Source: Pelodictyon phaeoclathratiforme BU-1 (GTDB lineage: Bacteria; Bacteroidota; Chlorobiia; Chlorobiales; Chlorobiaceae). Taken from it: a DNA stretch of 64,000 nt. Of the stretch, positions 35,852 to 43,732 are shown piece after piece. The first letter of the stretch is position 1, and every line of letters starts with the position of its first letter. The notes under the pieces are model-generated. The model was given only the letters and a program-made list of their open reading frames with translations. It ran no database searches and had not been told where the DNA came from. The stretch spans positions 308,501 to 372,500 of the forward strand of contig NC_011060.1 in assembly GCF_000020645.1 (NCBI RefSeq), read 5' to 3'. The translations under genes were made by a program, and so were the position numbers.

Positions 35852-36028
35852 ATGTGGCAAGACCCAATAGTAAAAGAAACGCGTGAGCTTCGAGAAGAAT
35901 ATGCTGAGAAGTTTAACCATGATCCCGACGCTATCTTTGAGGATATTCTTAAGCGTCAGAGTCAAACGGAAAAGAGGCTGGTTTCCCTGCCACCGCGAAA
36001 GCCCCTGTTTAAACCCAAAGCAGCCTAA
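35852..36028 (+). CDS. Small partner of PIN-type toxin-antitoxin pair
   Basis: A 58-residue protein, MWQDPIVKETRELREEYAEK, continuing FNHDPDAIFEDILKRQSQ, starting 5 bases after the PIN remnant. Such proteins usually accompany the PIN toxins of the preceding remnant and are taken as antitoxins. It seems intact while its toxin is not. Its stop overlaps the R'' core of the truncated attC, supporting cassette origin. Confidence 0.7.
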   Translation: MWQDPIVKETRELREEYAEKFNHDPDAIFEDILKRQSQTEKRLVSLPPRKPLFKPKAA

Positions 36029-36049
36029 CACCCATGCCACGAAGCGGTG
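36023..36049 (+). other. Truncated attC site 6
   Basis: GCCTAAC and the first arm (ACCCATGCC, ACGAAGCGGTG) are present, then the sequence passes into IS1182 3' sequence. The R' half is missing, so this site cannot recombine normally. Confidence 0.65.
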
Positions 36050-36332
36050 TTATCTGAGCAGTGATGGGCTTCCGGCAGTTTCTGCTCAGAGGCATAGAAA
36101 ATGTAAGAGGTGAATGGGAGCTTGTCAGTATTGCCTGGAATCTGAAGCGATTGCATGTGTTACGCCAGATAACGGCTTGAATATTGTGGTAAAAGCGCCT
36201 GATTGCCCCTGTTTTATCTCTTCAACAGAAAAAAGTATCGTCATAAATGACCAAAATCAAAAAATAAGGGGACTTGCAGTTTATGGACGATAGCATTGCT
36301 ATTTTTCCTAAAACGTCAATTCCGACAGGCTG
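36050..36332 (+). mobile_element. 3' remnant of an IS1182-family element
   Basis: From about 36063 (TGATGGGCTTCCGGCAGTTT) the sequence matches, in reverse complement, the transposase 3' end and right margin of the intact element at 17805-18070; it ends at 36332 with CGTCAATTCCGACAGGCTG, the same terminal repeat. The transposase C-terminus is readable (GFRQFLLRGIENVRGEW) but the rest of the element is gone. Confidence 0.87.
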
Positions 36333-36497
36333 TTTGCAGACATCGCAACAGTCGAATCCCAGGTTGGATCGTCGAAACCCAAGGTCGGCATCATCAGAGA
36401 GTCCGTTCTGTCGATTCAAAAGATCCTCGAAGGCGCAGGAGGAAATGTGCTGGGTACCTTGATCGTGGAGTTGGGCAAAATGGCGATGCGCCTGTAG
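36333..36497 (+). pseudogene. 3' remnant of a cassette gene
   Basis: The frame right after the IS end reads ADIATVESQV, KPKVGIIRESVLSIQKILEG, AGGNVLGTLIVEL and stops at 36495-36497. This resembles the C-terminal helices of AbiTii-like and other small cassette proteins, but the match is only a pattern impression. The 5' part was lost when the IS1182 element inserted and deleted sequence. Confidence 0.5.
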
Positions 36498-36503
36498 GGT
36501 ACC

Positions 36504-36566
36504 GTCTAACAAGGCGTTGCAGCAGACGGCGCTTGCGTGCCGCTGCTGAACGCCATAGCGTTAGTA
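36504..36566 (+). other. attC site 7
   Basis: R'' GTCTAACAAGGCG (36504-) and R' AGCGTTAGTA (ending 36566) with GCGTTGCAGCAG / CTGCTGAACGC arms. About 63 bases; a regular structure. Confidence 0.85.
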
Positions 36567-36589
36567 CAGCAATGAAATATGGGTGAACT

Positions 36590-37954
36590 ATGAATGACGA
36601 AAGGTTTCAAGACCTTCAGGGACTGGTAAAGCAACAGTCTCTGATGATGGATTCAGTGCCAATTCAAATGTGGTTTCTTACAGACATCTTCACATATGGG
36701 CGCGTGAATCAGTGCCATGCAGATTTTATGGGAATGCGCAAGCAGGCTATAGAATTCAAAGCACTACGTTATCTGTTTCCGGCAGATGTTGCTGCCCTGT
36801 GCGAGCAATCGAACCGCCAAGTGCTTGAAACACGCAACACCGTAGTCTCCGAAGAATGGCTAACAGATTCAAATGGAGTACGGCATCTACTGGAAATTAC
36901 AAAGACACCCAAGTTTGACAACAACGGAAGTGTTCAATACATCGTTTGTTGTGCAATAATCATCACGGAACAGAGATCGGCGGCGGCCGCACTCAAGCAA
37001 CACGAAGAAAATTTTCGATCTTTCATTGAAAAAACATCAGATATTGTTGTAATCGGTAATTGCGACGGAAAGATTATATACTCTAATCCCGTAACCTCTG
37101 ATAAATTGGGTTACAGTTCCGATGAATTGCGCACCATACAAATACTTGATCTACATCCTAAGTCGGTTCAGCAAGAAGCTACATCCATTCTAACTGATAT
37201 GTTCACCGGCAAACGGACAACTTGCCCCTTGCCACTTATGCATAAGAACGGCACCATCCTTCCCGTTGAAACGCGGGTATGGTTTGGGAAATGGAACGGA
37301 GCAGATTGTATTTATGGCGTTTCACAAGACCTTGGCAGAGAACAGGAGGCTTTGCAAAAGTTTGACAAACTCTTCAGAATGAACCCTGCCTTGATGGCTG
37401 TAAGCAGCATTCCTGATAGAATATTTACTGATGTCAACGATGCCTTTCTTCGCATACTTGGTTATTCCGCAGACGAGATTATCGGCAAGACAGGCTCGGA
37501 AATAGGTATATTTGCGAATGAAGAAGAACAGGAACGGGTCGCCAATACACTCGCTTGCTATGGCAATATCCATGAAGTTGAACTAAAAGTAAAAACAAAG
37601 GCAGGAGTTGTTCTCGATGGTCTTTTCTCGGGCGACATTATCGAGAGTCAAGGTGTTAAGTATTACCTGACGGTTATGATTGATATAACTGAACGTAAAC
37701 AAGCAGAGGCAGAACGTCAACATACCATTAAAGAACTCCGTCATGCATTAAATGAGATTAAGACATTGCGCGGCATTGTTCCTATTTGCGCAAGCTGCAA
37801 AAAGATCAGGGATGATAAAGGGTACTGGGAGCAAGTTGAAGCGTATGTTGCAAAACACACAGAGGCGCATTTTTCCCACGGTATATGTCCCGAATGTATG
37901 ACAAAATTGTATCCGGAATTCTGCAAGAAAAAAGATATTGGAATAACAGGATAG
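36590..37954 (+). CDS. Multi-PAS sensor protein without kinase domain
   Basis: The 454-residue protein contains three PAS domains (about 10-130, 133-250 and 255-375; for example SFIEKTSDIVVIGNCDGKII, and YLTVMIDITERKQAE as a PAC end). The C-terminal part (about 395-445) is the Cys motif ICASCKKIRDDKGYWEQVEA, then HGICPECMTKLYPE, a putative zinc site seen at the end of many PAS and response-regulator proteins. No histidine kinase, GGDEF or EAL domain follows, so the output is unclear. It starts 24 bases after attC 7. Confidence 0.83.
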   Translation: MNDERFQDLQGLVKQQSLMMDSVPIQMWFLTDIFTYGRVNQCHADFMGMRKQAIEFKALRYLFPADVAALCEQSNRQVLETRNTVVSEEWLTDSNGVRHLLEITKTPKFDNNGSVQYIVCCAIIITEQRSAAAALKQHEENFRSFIEKTSDIVVIGNCDGKIIYSNPVTSDKLGYSSDELRTIQILDLHPKSVQQEATSILTDMFTGKRTTCPLPLMHKNGTILPVETRVWFGKWNGADCIYGVSQDLGREQEALQKFDKLFRMNPALMAVSSIPDRIFTDVNDAFLRILGYSADEIIGKTGSEIGIFANEEEQERVANTLACYGNIHEVELKVKTKAGVVLDGLFSGDIIESQGVKYYLTVMIDITERKQAEAERQHTIKELRHALNEIKTLRGIVPICASCKKIRDDKGYWEQVEAYVAKHTEAHFSHGICPECMTKLYPEFCKKKDIGITG

Positions 37955-37960
37955 GAATTT

Positions 37961-38026
37961 CCTAACAATACCATGCTCACTGACGGAAATCCCACTGTGC
38001 TCCGTTCCCGTCAGTGATGTTTAGAC
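37961..38026 (+). other. attC-like site 8 (degenerate)
   Basis: R'' CCTAACAATACC (37961-) and long arms CACTGACGG / CCGTCAGTG are clear; the R' core is altered to GTTTAGAC. It follows the PAS gene stop by six bases and probably ends the array. Confidence 0.65.
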
Positions 38027-38140
38027 GCTCTACAGGAATTGATTCGGCAATAAAAGAAGGATAAACGCTAACGATTCATGAACTGATAACGTTGGATTAC
38101 GTGATTACATTTTGTTGACTACTTATCAGGGAGATCCATA

Positions 38141-38443
38141 ATGCAGAAACAACGTGAAATGCCTTACGTCGCTCATGTTTTTGTTTGTACCAATGACCGT
38201 GGGGGAGAAAAAAAATCGTGTGCAGACAATAACAGTCAACTTACGAAAGACAAGTTAAAACAAGCTGTTGACGAGAAAGGCTGGAAAGGGAAGGTCAGGA
38301 TTTCCACATCAGGATGTATGGGGCTTTGCGGCAACGGTTCTCATGTGATGATTTACCCTCAGAAGGTATGGTTTTCCGGGGTTCTTCCTGATGATGTGGA
38401 TGAAATTGTGTCTGCCATCGAACGAATCCTGGAAGATGACTGA
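38141..38443 (+). CDS. Thioredoxin-like [2Fe-2S] ferredoxin
   Basis: The 100-residue protein has four cysteines in the order expected for this family: VFVCTNDRGGEKKSC, then STSGCMGLCGNG. These bind a [2Fe-2S] cluster in a thioredoxin-like fold. It may transfer electrons in an unknown reaction. The start is preceded by a GGGAG site. No attC follows it, so it may be a chromosomal gene at the array edge. Confidence 0.85.
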   Translation: MQKQREMPYVAHVFVCTNDRGGEKKSCADNNSQLTKDKLKQAVDEKGWKGKVRISTSGCMGLCGNGSHVMIYPQKVWFSGVLPDDVDEIVSAIERILEDD

Positions 38444-38576
38444 AAAACAGGGGATACGCTGAAAATTGCCGAACAACAGTGTTATGAAGGATACTCATGT
38501 GATCGGAAAACAAGAATAAGCCAAAAACGGAAAATAAGAATCACCCAGGGTTAGCGCATCCCGGCGGGACGTTCAT

Positions 38577-38660
38577 GAAATCGTGAAGTTGCAATACTCA
38601 CAAACCAGGGGATTGGGTGATTGTCCGCCTCTGCCCACCTGTCAGTAGCGCCATCAGTGA
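38577..38660. repeat. Right copy of the ~84-bp interspersed direct repeat
   Basis: Matches 27822-27905 in the same orientation. It ends 15 bases before the trmO start, so one copy lies in the trmO leader. Together with the bcp duplication it brackets the integron region. Confidence 0.8.
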
Positions 38661-38674
38661 GATGTGAAGGAGAT

Positions 38675-39142
38675 ATGAATTTTCAAATACAACAAATCGG
38701 TACCATATTTTCACCCTATAAAACGAAAGCAGAGTGCCCGATTCAAGGAAGTGTTGTGCCTGACGGGAAAGGGCGGATTGAGCTTTTCGCGGAATATGTT
38801 GAGGGATTGGAAACAATTGAAACTTTTTCACATCTGATCCTTTTCTATATTTTCGATAGAGCTGAAGTGATTCAATTGTCCCGACCAACATTCCTTGATG
38901 ATGCAGCTCATGGAGTCTTTGTTTCCCGTCACCCTTGTCGGCCGAATCGAATCGGGATGTCTATCGTAAAGCTGGAGAAAAGAACGAACAATATCCTCGA
39001 TGTAAGCGAGATAGATATATTAGACAATACGCCTCTTGTTGACATAAAGCCATATCTTCCCCGATTTGATTATCGGGAAAATGCCAATAACGGATGGACG
39101 GAAACAAAAGAATTGCGAGAAAAACCGAAACACAGGGAATAA
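38675..39142 (+). CDS. trmO: tRNA t6A37 N6-methyltransferase TrmO (TsaA/YaeB)
   Basis: TrmO methylates t6A37 of threonine tRNAs using SAM. The 155-residue protein begins MNFQIQQIGTIFSPYKTKAE and carries DAAHGVFVSRHPCRPNRIGM and the C-terminal LVDIKPYLPRFD, all standard family blocks. A GAAGGAG site directly precedes the ATG at 38675. This is a short form without the C-terminal extension of E. coli TrmO. Confidence 0.88.
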   Translation: MNFQIQQIGTIFSPYKTKAECPIQGSVVPDGKGRIELFAEYVEGLETIETFSHLILFYIFDRAEVIQLSRPTFLDDAAHGVFVSRHPCRPNRIGMSIVKLEKRTNNILDVSEIDILDNTPLVDIKPYLPRFDYRENANNGWTETKELREKPKHRE

Positions 39143-39174
39143 CTCAAAACGCTTGTGTTGGGCTTCAGCCGATC

Positions 39175-39462
39175 ATGCTTTGCAGTGCAGATGCAGTTAC
39201 CGAGCAAGTCACCGAGCAAGTTACCGAGCAAGTTACCGAGCAAGTCGGAGAGGATAAACTGTTGGCCATATTGGAGTTTTGTTCTGCAGCCAGAAGCAGA
39301 GAAGAGATTCAGGCATTCTTGGGATTAAAGCATCGCGAACATTTCCGGGCAGAGATTCTGGCTCCTTTGCTGAAAGCTGGCTTTTTGGTACCGACCATAC
39401 CGGAAAAGCCCAACAGTCCGAAGCAAAAATATGTTGCTGTGAAGGAGCTGGGAAATCAGTGA
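39175..39462 (+). pseudogene. C-terminal fragment of an AlbA_2/ATP-binding-type regulator
   Basis: The frame reads VTEQVTEQVTEQVTEQV followed by LLAILEFCSAARSREEIQAF, LGLKHREHFRAEILAPLL and PEKPNSPKQKYVA. This is the repeat linker and C-terminal winged helix of the ATP-binding/AlbA_2 transcriptional-regulator family (also seen in some Fic proteins). The catalytic and DNA-binding N-terminal domains are missing; upstream sequence is trmO. Confidence 0.7.
39196..39243 (+). repeat. Four tandem 12-base units coding VTEQ
   Basis: GTTACCGAGCAA is repeated four times, with one unit reading GTCACCGAGCAA. It encodes the VTEQ linker of the adjacent fragment; copy number at such repeats often varies by slippage. 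Confidence 0.85.
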
Positions 39463-39551
39463 TATTGCTGAAACGCTTTTCTGCCATATGCCGCTTATCA
39501 GTTGTTATGCTGCTTTCCCTGCTCTGAGCTTGCTTTACCTCTCTCTCATGT

Positions 39552-39998
39552 CTACGCCGCATCGATTTTTGCCAGCAGATCCTTCATTGGCTGATAGATG
39601 ATGGGCAGAAAGTCGCTGTAGGCGAGCAAGACGACCCCATTTTCATCAACAAGCACATAGGCGCGTTGCGACATACCGAGAAAACCGAGGGCGTCATAGG
39701 CTTTTGCTACGCTTTTTTCGGTGTCGCTTAAAAGGGAGAAGGGAAGTTTGTTGCGTTCAGCAAAGCTTTTGTGGGAGGCCTGACTGTCGGAGCTGATGCC
39801 GAGCACTACAATGTCGCGTTTGGTAAATTCCAGAACATTGTTCCGGTAATCGCACAACTGGGCGGTGCAGACCGGGGTATCGTCACCGGGGTAGAAGATG
39901 ATGAGTACTTTTTTTCCGGCAAAGTCTGAGAGAGAGATCTGTTTCCCTGCGGAATCGGGAAGGGTAAATGCTGGTGCTTTTGTCTGTTCTGCTATCAT
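39552..39998 (-). CDS. bcp: Bcp-type peroxiredoxin
   Basis: About 148 residues starting MIAEQTKAPAFTLPD; a TTG at 40037 would add 13 residues. The active-site region is DDTPVCTAQLCDYRNN, with the peroxidatic cysteine and a second cysteine five residues on, as in PrxQ/Bcp enzymes that reduce H2O2 and organic hydroperoxides using thioredoxin. GISSDSQASHKSF and the helix around EKSVAKAYDALGF are standard. A decayed duplicate is at 27907-28205. Confidence 0.88.
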   Translation of the reverse strand: MIAEQTKAPAFTLPDSAGKQISLSDFAGKKVLIIFYPGDDTPVCTAQLCDYRNNVLEFTKRDIVVLGISSDSQASHKSFAERNKLPFSLLSDTEKSVAKAYDALGFLGMSQRAYVLVDENGVVLLAYSDFLPIIYQPMKDLLAKIDAA

Positions 39999-40448
39999 GG
40001 TTCCGGACGATTTAGGAGGCTGGGCTGCTTTTTGCAACTCTGAAAAGTAATATAGTACTATCGAAGGGTTATGAACTCATATCATTTTTCCCCTTCTTGC
40101 GTGATGTCCGGGCGGTCGCAATCTTTTGTTACGAGTGTGGGCTACTCTTTCATCGCTTTCAATCAAGCCGCAGGGCTTAAATTGTTGTGTAATGGCGAAA
40201 AAAAGAGAAGGGATGGCCTGTTTTTATTTTAATAAGACAAAAAAAGTCTTATTATCCAAGAGTGAGTTTCAGGGTATGGAGATCATTTTTTATGCCTTTC
40301 GAAGTGTTGTAAGTGCGTTGCTGTCTCCGTACAACATTGCATTTTTACTGTGGGCATGAACTCAGTTGTTGTGATAAAGAGAGTTTATTGGCTATTATTC
40401 CCTTTCTTGAGAAGGACATAGGCTGTAATAACGAATTTTGAAAGTACT
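39999..40448. other. Intergenic stretch upstream of nifS
   Basis: No convincing gene. A hairpin AATAAGAC-(A7)-GTCTTATT lies at 40231-40253; its flanks do not have the usual T run after the stem. The region probably carries the bcp promoter on one side and the nifS promoter on the other, but I cannot place their boxes. Confidence 0.5.
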
Positions 40449-41654
40449 ATGGCAGAGATGAAAGTATATTTTGATCACAATGCCACAACCCCGCTGCACC
40501 CTGAGGTGAAGAAGGAGATGATTGAGGCAATGGAGATGTTTGGCAATCCGTCAAGCATGCACTCGTGGGGGCGTGAGGCAAGGGCAAATGTTGAGGACGC
40601 TCGCGGGAAAGTGGCTGCGTTTATTGGCGCTGATGAACGGGAAATTGTTTTTGTCGGCAGTGGTTCGGAAGCCAATAATACGGTGCTCTCGCTTTTTGTC
40701 TGCGCATCGAGTCAGTGTATCCCAGGGGGTAAATTGCGCGGCACCATTATTACAACTAAAATTGAGCATCCCTGCGTTCTTGAGACCTCTGAATGTCTTG
40801 CTCATCGGGGAGCACGGGTAAAATATCTCGATGTTGACCAGTATGGTAAAATTGATCTTGACCAGCTTGCCGGTATGCTTGGCGATGATGTTGGTCTTGT
40901 ATCGGTCATGATGGCAAACAATGAAATCGGCACGTTGCAGGATATTGAGACGATCACGAAAATGGTGCATGAGAGTGGAGCGTTCATGCATACCGATGCG
41001 GTACAGGCTGTCGGGAAGATGCCGGTCGATGTCCGGAAACTCGGTGTTGATTTCCTTACTCTTTCAGCTCACAAGATGTATGGCCCGAAAGGGGTGGGTG
41101 CTCTCTTTGTGAAAAAGGGTATTCCCTACTGTCCGCTCATCCGGGGCGGTCATCAGGAGTTTGGGCGACGCGCAGGAACCGAAAACACTCTCGGAATTCT
41201 CGGTATGGGAAGAGCGGTGGAAATGAGAACGCTTGAAATGCAGGAGGAGGAGGAGCGGTTGCTGCATCTGAAGCAGGTGCTGAGAAGGGGTATTGAGGAG
41301 CGTATTGATGATATTCATGTTAACGGTCACCCCACTGACGCTCTTGCCAGTACGCTTAACGTTTCGTTTATGGGGGTAGAGGGTGAATCCATTCTTCTCT
41401 ATCTTGATCTTCAGGGTATTGCGGTTTCAACTGGTTCGGCCTGTGCTTCGGGTTCTCTTGATCCTTCGCATGTGCTTTTGGCGACAGGGGTCAATGCTGA
41501 GCTTGCCCACGGTTCGATCCGTTTCAGTATGGGACGCGAAAGTTCGATGCAGGAGGTTGAGTACCTGCTTGATGTTTTACCACCAATAATTCAACGAATA
41601 AGAAATATGTCAACGGCTTATATAAAAGGAGGATTGCATGCTGCAACCAGGTGA
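40449..41654 (+). CDS. nifS: Cysteine desulfurase NifS
   Basis: A PLP enzyme that moves sulfur from cysteine onto an active-site cysteine for Fe-S cluster assembly. The 401 residues start with YFDHNATTPLHPEV, have the PLP lysine K209 in SAHKMYGPKG and the catalytic cysteine C332 in STGSACASGSLDPSH. It overlaps nifU by 17 bases, so the two are translationally coupled. Green sulfur bacteria commonly use this pair for nitrogenase and general Fe-S proteins. Confidence 0.94.
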   Translation: MAEMKVYFDHNATTPLHPEVKKEMIEAMEMFGNPSSMHSWGREARANVEDARGKVAAFIGADEREIVFVGSGSEANNTVLSLFVCASSQCIPGGKLRGTIITTKIEHPCVLETSECLAHRGARVKYLDVDQYGKIDLDQLAGMLGDDVGLVSVMMANNEIGTLQDIETITKMVHESGAFMHTDAVQAVGKMPVDVRKLGVDFLTLSAHKMYGPKGVGALFVKKGIPYCPLIRGGHQEFGRRAGTENTLGILGMGRAVEMRTLEMQEEEERLLHLKQVLRRGIEERIDDIHVNGHPTDALASTLNVSFMGVEGESILLYLDLQGIAVSTGSACASGSLDPSHVLLATGVNAELAHGSIRFSMGRESSMQEVEYLLDVLPPIIQRIRNMSTAYIKGGLHAATR

Positions 41655-42249
41655 ATGGGCATATAGCGATAAACTGAAGGAACACTTCATGAATCCCAAG
41701 AATATTCTCCAGGGTGAGAATACCGATGATTTTGACGGAGTCGGCATGGAGGGTAATCTGCAGTGCGGTGATCAGATGATGGTGGTTATCAAGGTGGACA
41801 AGGAAAAAGAGACCATTACCGACTGTCAGTGGAAAACGTATGGTTGTGCCAGTGCGATTGCCAGTACCTCGGTTTTGTCGGAAATGGTGAAGGGCAGGAC
41901 GCTCGATGCGGCGTTTCATATCTCTCCCAAGGAGGTTGCTCTGGAACTCGGCGGCCTGCCGGATCACAAGATTCACTGCTCGGTGCTTGGTGACAAGGCG
42001 TTGCGTTCGGCTATCAATAACTATTATACCCGCAACGGTCAGGAGGAGAAGGTCAAACAGGAGCAGGTCAAGGTGATTTGCCAGTGTATGAGTATTACTG
42101 ACCATGATATCGAGGATGCCGTGCTTGAGGGGGCTCGTACCTATTTCGAACTCCAGGAGCGAACCAAACTTGGCACGGTATGCGGTCAGTGCAAGGATGA
42201 AGCTGAGCTGCTGCTTGAAAAATTCAAGCATATTCATTTCGGGGCATGA
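41638..42249 (+). CDS. nifU: NifU-type Fe-S scaffold (N-terminal and BFD-like domains)
   Basis: The 203-residue protein starts after AGGAGG inside the end of nifS. Residues 5-125 are the IscU-like scaffold with cluster ligands in LQCGDQM, TYGCASAIAS and IHCSVLG; residues 140-200 are a BFD-like [2Fe-2S] domain (ICQCMSITDHDIEDAV and GTVCGQCKDEAE). The C-terminal Nfu domain of full-length NifU is absent, so this is a short form. Confidence 0.92.
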   Translation: MLQPGEWAYSDKLKEHFMNPKNILQGENTDDFDGVGMEGNLQCGDQMMVVIKVDKEKETITDCQWKTYGCASAIASTSVLSEMVKGRTLDAAFHISPKEVALELGGLPDHKIHCSVLGDKALRSAINNYYTRNGQEEKVKQEQVKVICQCMSITDHDIEDAVLEGARTYFELQERTKLGTVCGQCKDEAELLLEKFKHIHFGA

Positions 42250-42286
42250 GGCGCACTGAAAAAACGATGTTTGAGAAACAGCAGAG

Positions 42287-43612
42287 ATGATGACGACAGG
42301 AGGGAAAAACACCTTTTACATTCATACGTTCGGTTGTCAGATGAACCAGGCGGATTCCGCAACTATAACCTCCCTGCTGCAGCAGGCTGGTTATGTTGCA
42401 GCAGAAAGCGAGGATCGGGCCGGAATTATTCTGCTCAATACCTGTGCGGTGAGGGAGAATGCGGTTGATCGTATTGAGCATTATCTGCAACACCTGCAGG
42501 GGCTGAAAAAAAGAGATAAACGCTTGATAGTCGGGATTTTAGGCTGTATTCCGCAGCACCAGCGGGAGGAGATGTTTGCCACCTCTCCGGCCATTGATCT
42601 TCTTGCAGGGCCGGATACCTATCGAACCCTGCCGCAGCTTATTGAGCAGGCCCGCTCTGGGGCAAAGCCATTCTCGCTGGACTTCAATGTTGCTGAAACC
42701 TATGAAGGCATTGATCCGGTAAGGCAGGGGTCAATCAGTGCCTTTGTTCCTGTCATGCGAGGGTGCAACAACATGTGCGCCTATTGCGTGGTACCCTTTA
42801 CCCGAGGTCGTGAACGAAGTCATCCCTTCCGTGCGGTCATGGGAGAAGTTCAGAAGCTTGTTGCATCCGGTTACAGTGAGATTACCCTTCTCGGGCAGAA
42901 TGTCAATTCTTACGACGATCCTGAACAAGGAGTGAATTTTGCAGCGCTGCTTGATGCCGTCAGTTGTGCTGCTCCCCAGGCAAGAGTCCGTTTTACCACC
43001 TCCCATCCGAAAGATATTTCCGGTGAACTTGTTCGTACCATTGCCAATCGCCCGAACATCTGTAACCATATCCACCTGCCAGTGCAATCCGGCTCAACAG
43101 CCACGCTCGGACGCATGAACCGGGGTCACACGATCGAAGAGTACCTGGAAAAAATAGCGCTGATTCGCTCACTTCTTCCCGGCGTTACGCTCTCTACCGA
43201 CATCATTGCCGGCTTCTGCGGTGAGCAGGAGGAGGATCATCAGGCCTCACTTGAGCTTCTTTCCACTCTTCGGTTCGATTCAGCTTATATGTTTTATTAC
43301 TCAACCAGACCCGGTACATTTGCCGCACGTACGTTGGTGGATGATGTGCCGGAAGTGGTAAAAAAACGAAGGCTGCAGGAGATTATTGATCTTCAGAATA
43401 CTATTTCGGGGGAGCTTTTTCAACAGGCGATTGGCTCTGTTGTGGAAGTGCTTGCTGAATCCGAAAGCAAGCGCTCTGCCGAACAGCTCATGGGCCGAAC
43501 GCCAGGTAATCGGGCAGTGGTTTTCGATCGTGAAGGGTATCGTCCGGGCGATTTGGTGAGGGTGCTGATCACTGCAGCCACATCAGCAACCCTGACTGGC
43601 AGGCCCGTGTGA
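42287..43612 (+). CDS. miaB: tRNA-2-methylthio-N6-dimethylallyladenosine synthase
   Basis: MiaB adds the methylthio group to i6A37 in tRNA, using two [4Fe-4S] clusters. The 441 residues show the N-terminal cluster cysteines (FGCQMNQAD, NTCAVRENA, GCIPQ), the radical SAM motif RGCNNMCAYCVVPF and a C-terminal TRAM domain. It follows nifU by 37 bases; the neighbourhood of cluster-assembly genes suits a cluster-demanding enzyme. Confidence 0.95.
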   Translation: MMTTGGKNTFYIHTFGCQMNQADSATITSLLQQAGYVAAESEDRAGIILLNTCAVRENAVDRIEHYLQHLQGLKKRDKRLIVGILGCIPQHQREEMFATSPAIDLLAGPDTYRTLPQLIEQARSGAKPFSLDFNVAETYEGIDPVRQGSISAFVPVMRGCNNMCAYCVVPFTRGRERSHPFRAVMGEVQKLVASGYSEITLLGQNVNSYDDPEQGVNFAALLDAVSCAAPQARVRFTTSHPKDISGELVRTIANRPNICNHIHLPVQSGSTATLGRMNRGHTIEEYLEKIALIRSLLPGVTLSTDIIAGFCGEQEEDHQASLELLSTLRFDSAYMFYYSTRPGTFAARTLVDDVPEVVKKRRLQEIIDLQNTISGELFQQAIGSVVEVLAESESKRSAEQLMGRTPGNRAVVFDREGYRPGDLVRVLITAATSATLTGRPV

Positions 43613-43732
43613 AATGTTGCAAACCTTCCTGTTATTAGGAGTTTTTTATCTTGACTGGTATTTGTAAATTGCCCTCTTTACTACCCCTATCATTTAATCG
43701 GCCCCTTTTTGGGCTTCGGAGAGAAGTAACAC

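Larger units (their letters stand above)
28775..38026 (+). mobile_element. Chromosomal integron cassette array (degraded)
   Basis: Seven complete attC-like sites and one truncated site separate plus-strand genes, each with one or two small genes starting shortly after the preceding R' core. Cassette contents are a toxin-antitoxin pair, a Shedu-type nuclease, a Mrr-like protein, an HNH nuclease, a DUF4431 protein, a GYF-PspC protein plus PIN remnant, an unidentified remnant and a PAS protein. Two insertion sequences (one intact IS4 type, one IS1182 remnant) interrupt it. The array end is set at the last attC-like site; the ferredoxin gene beyond may be chromosomal. Confidence 0.8.

Noticed and set aside
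39196..39243. CRISPR-like tandem repeat
   Set aside because: Units are 12 bases, without spacers, and encode a VTEQ linker in frame.
40126..40359. 77-residue frame upstream of nifS
   Set aside because: Low-complexity composition, covers an A/T hairpin, no recognisable domain.
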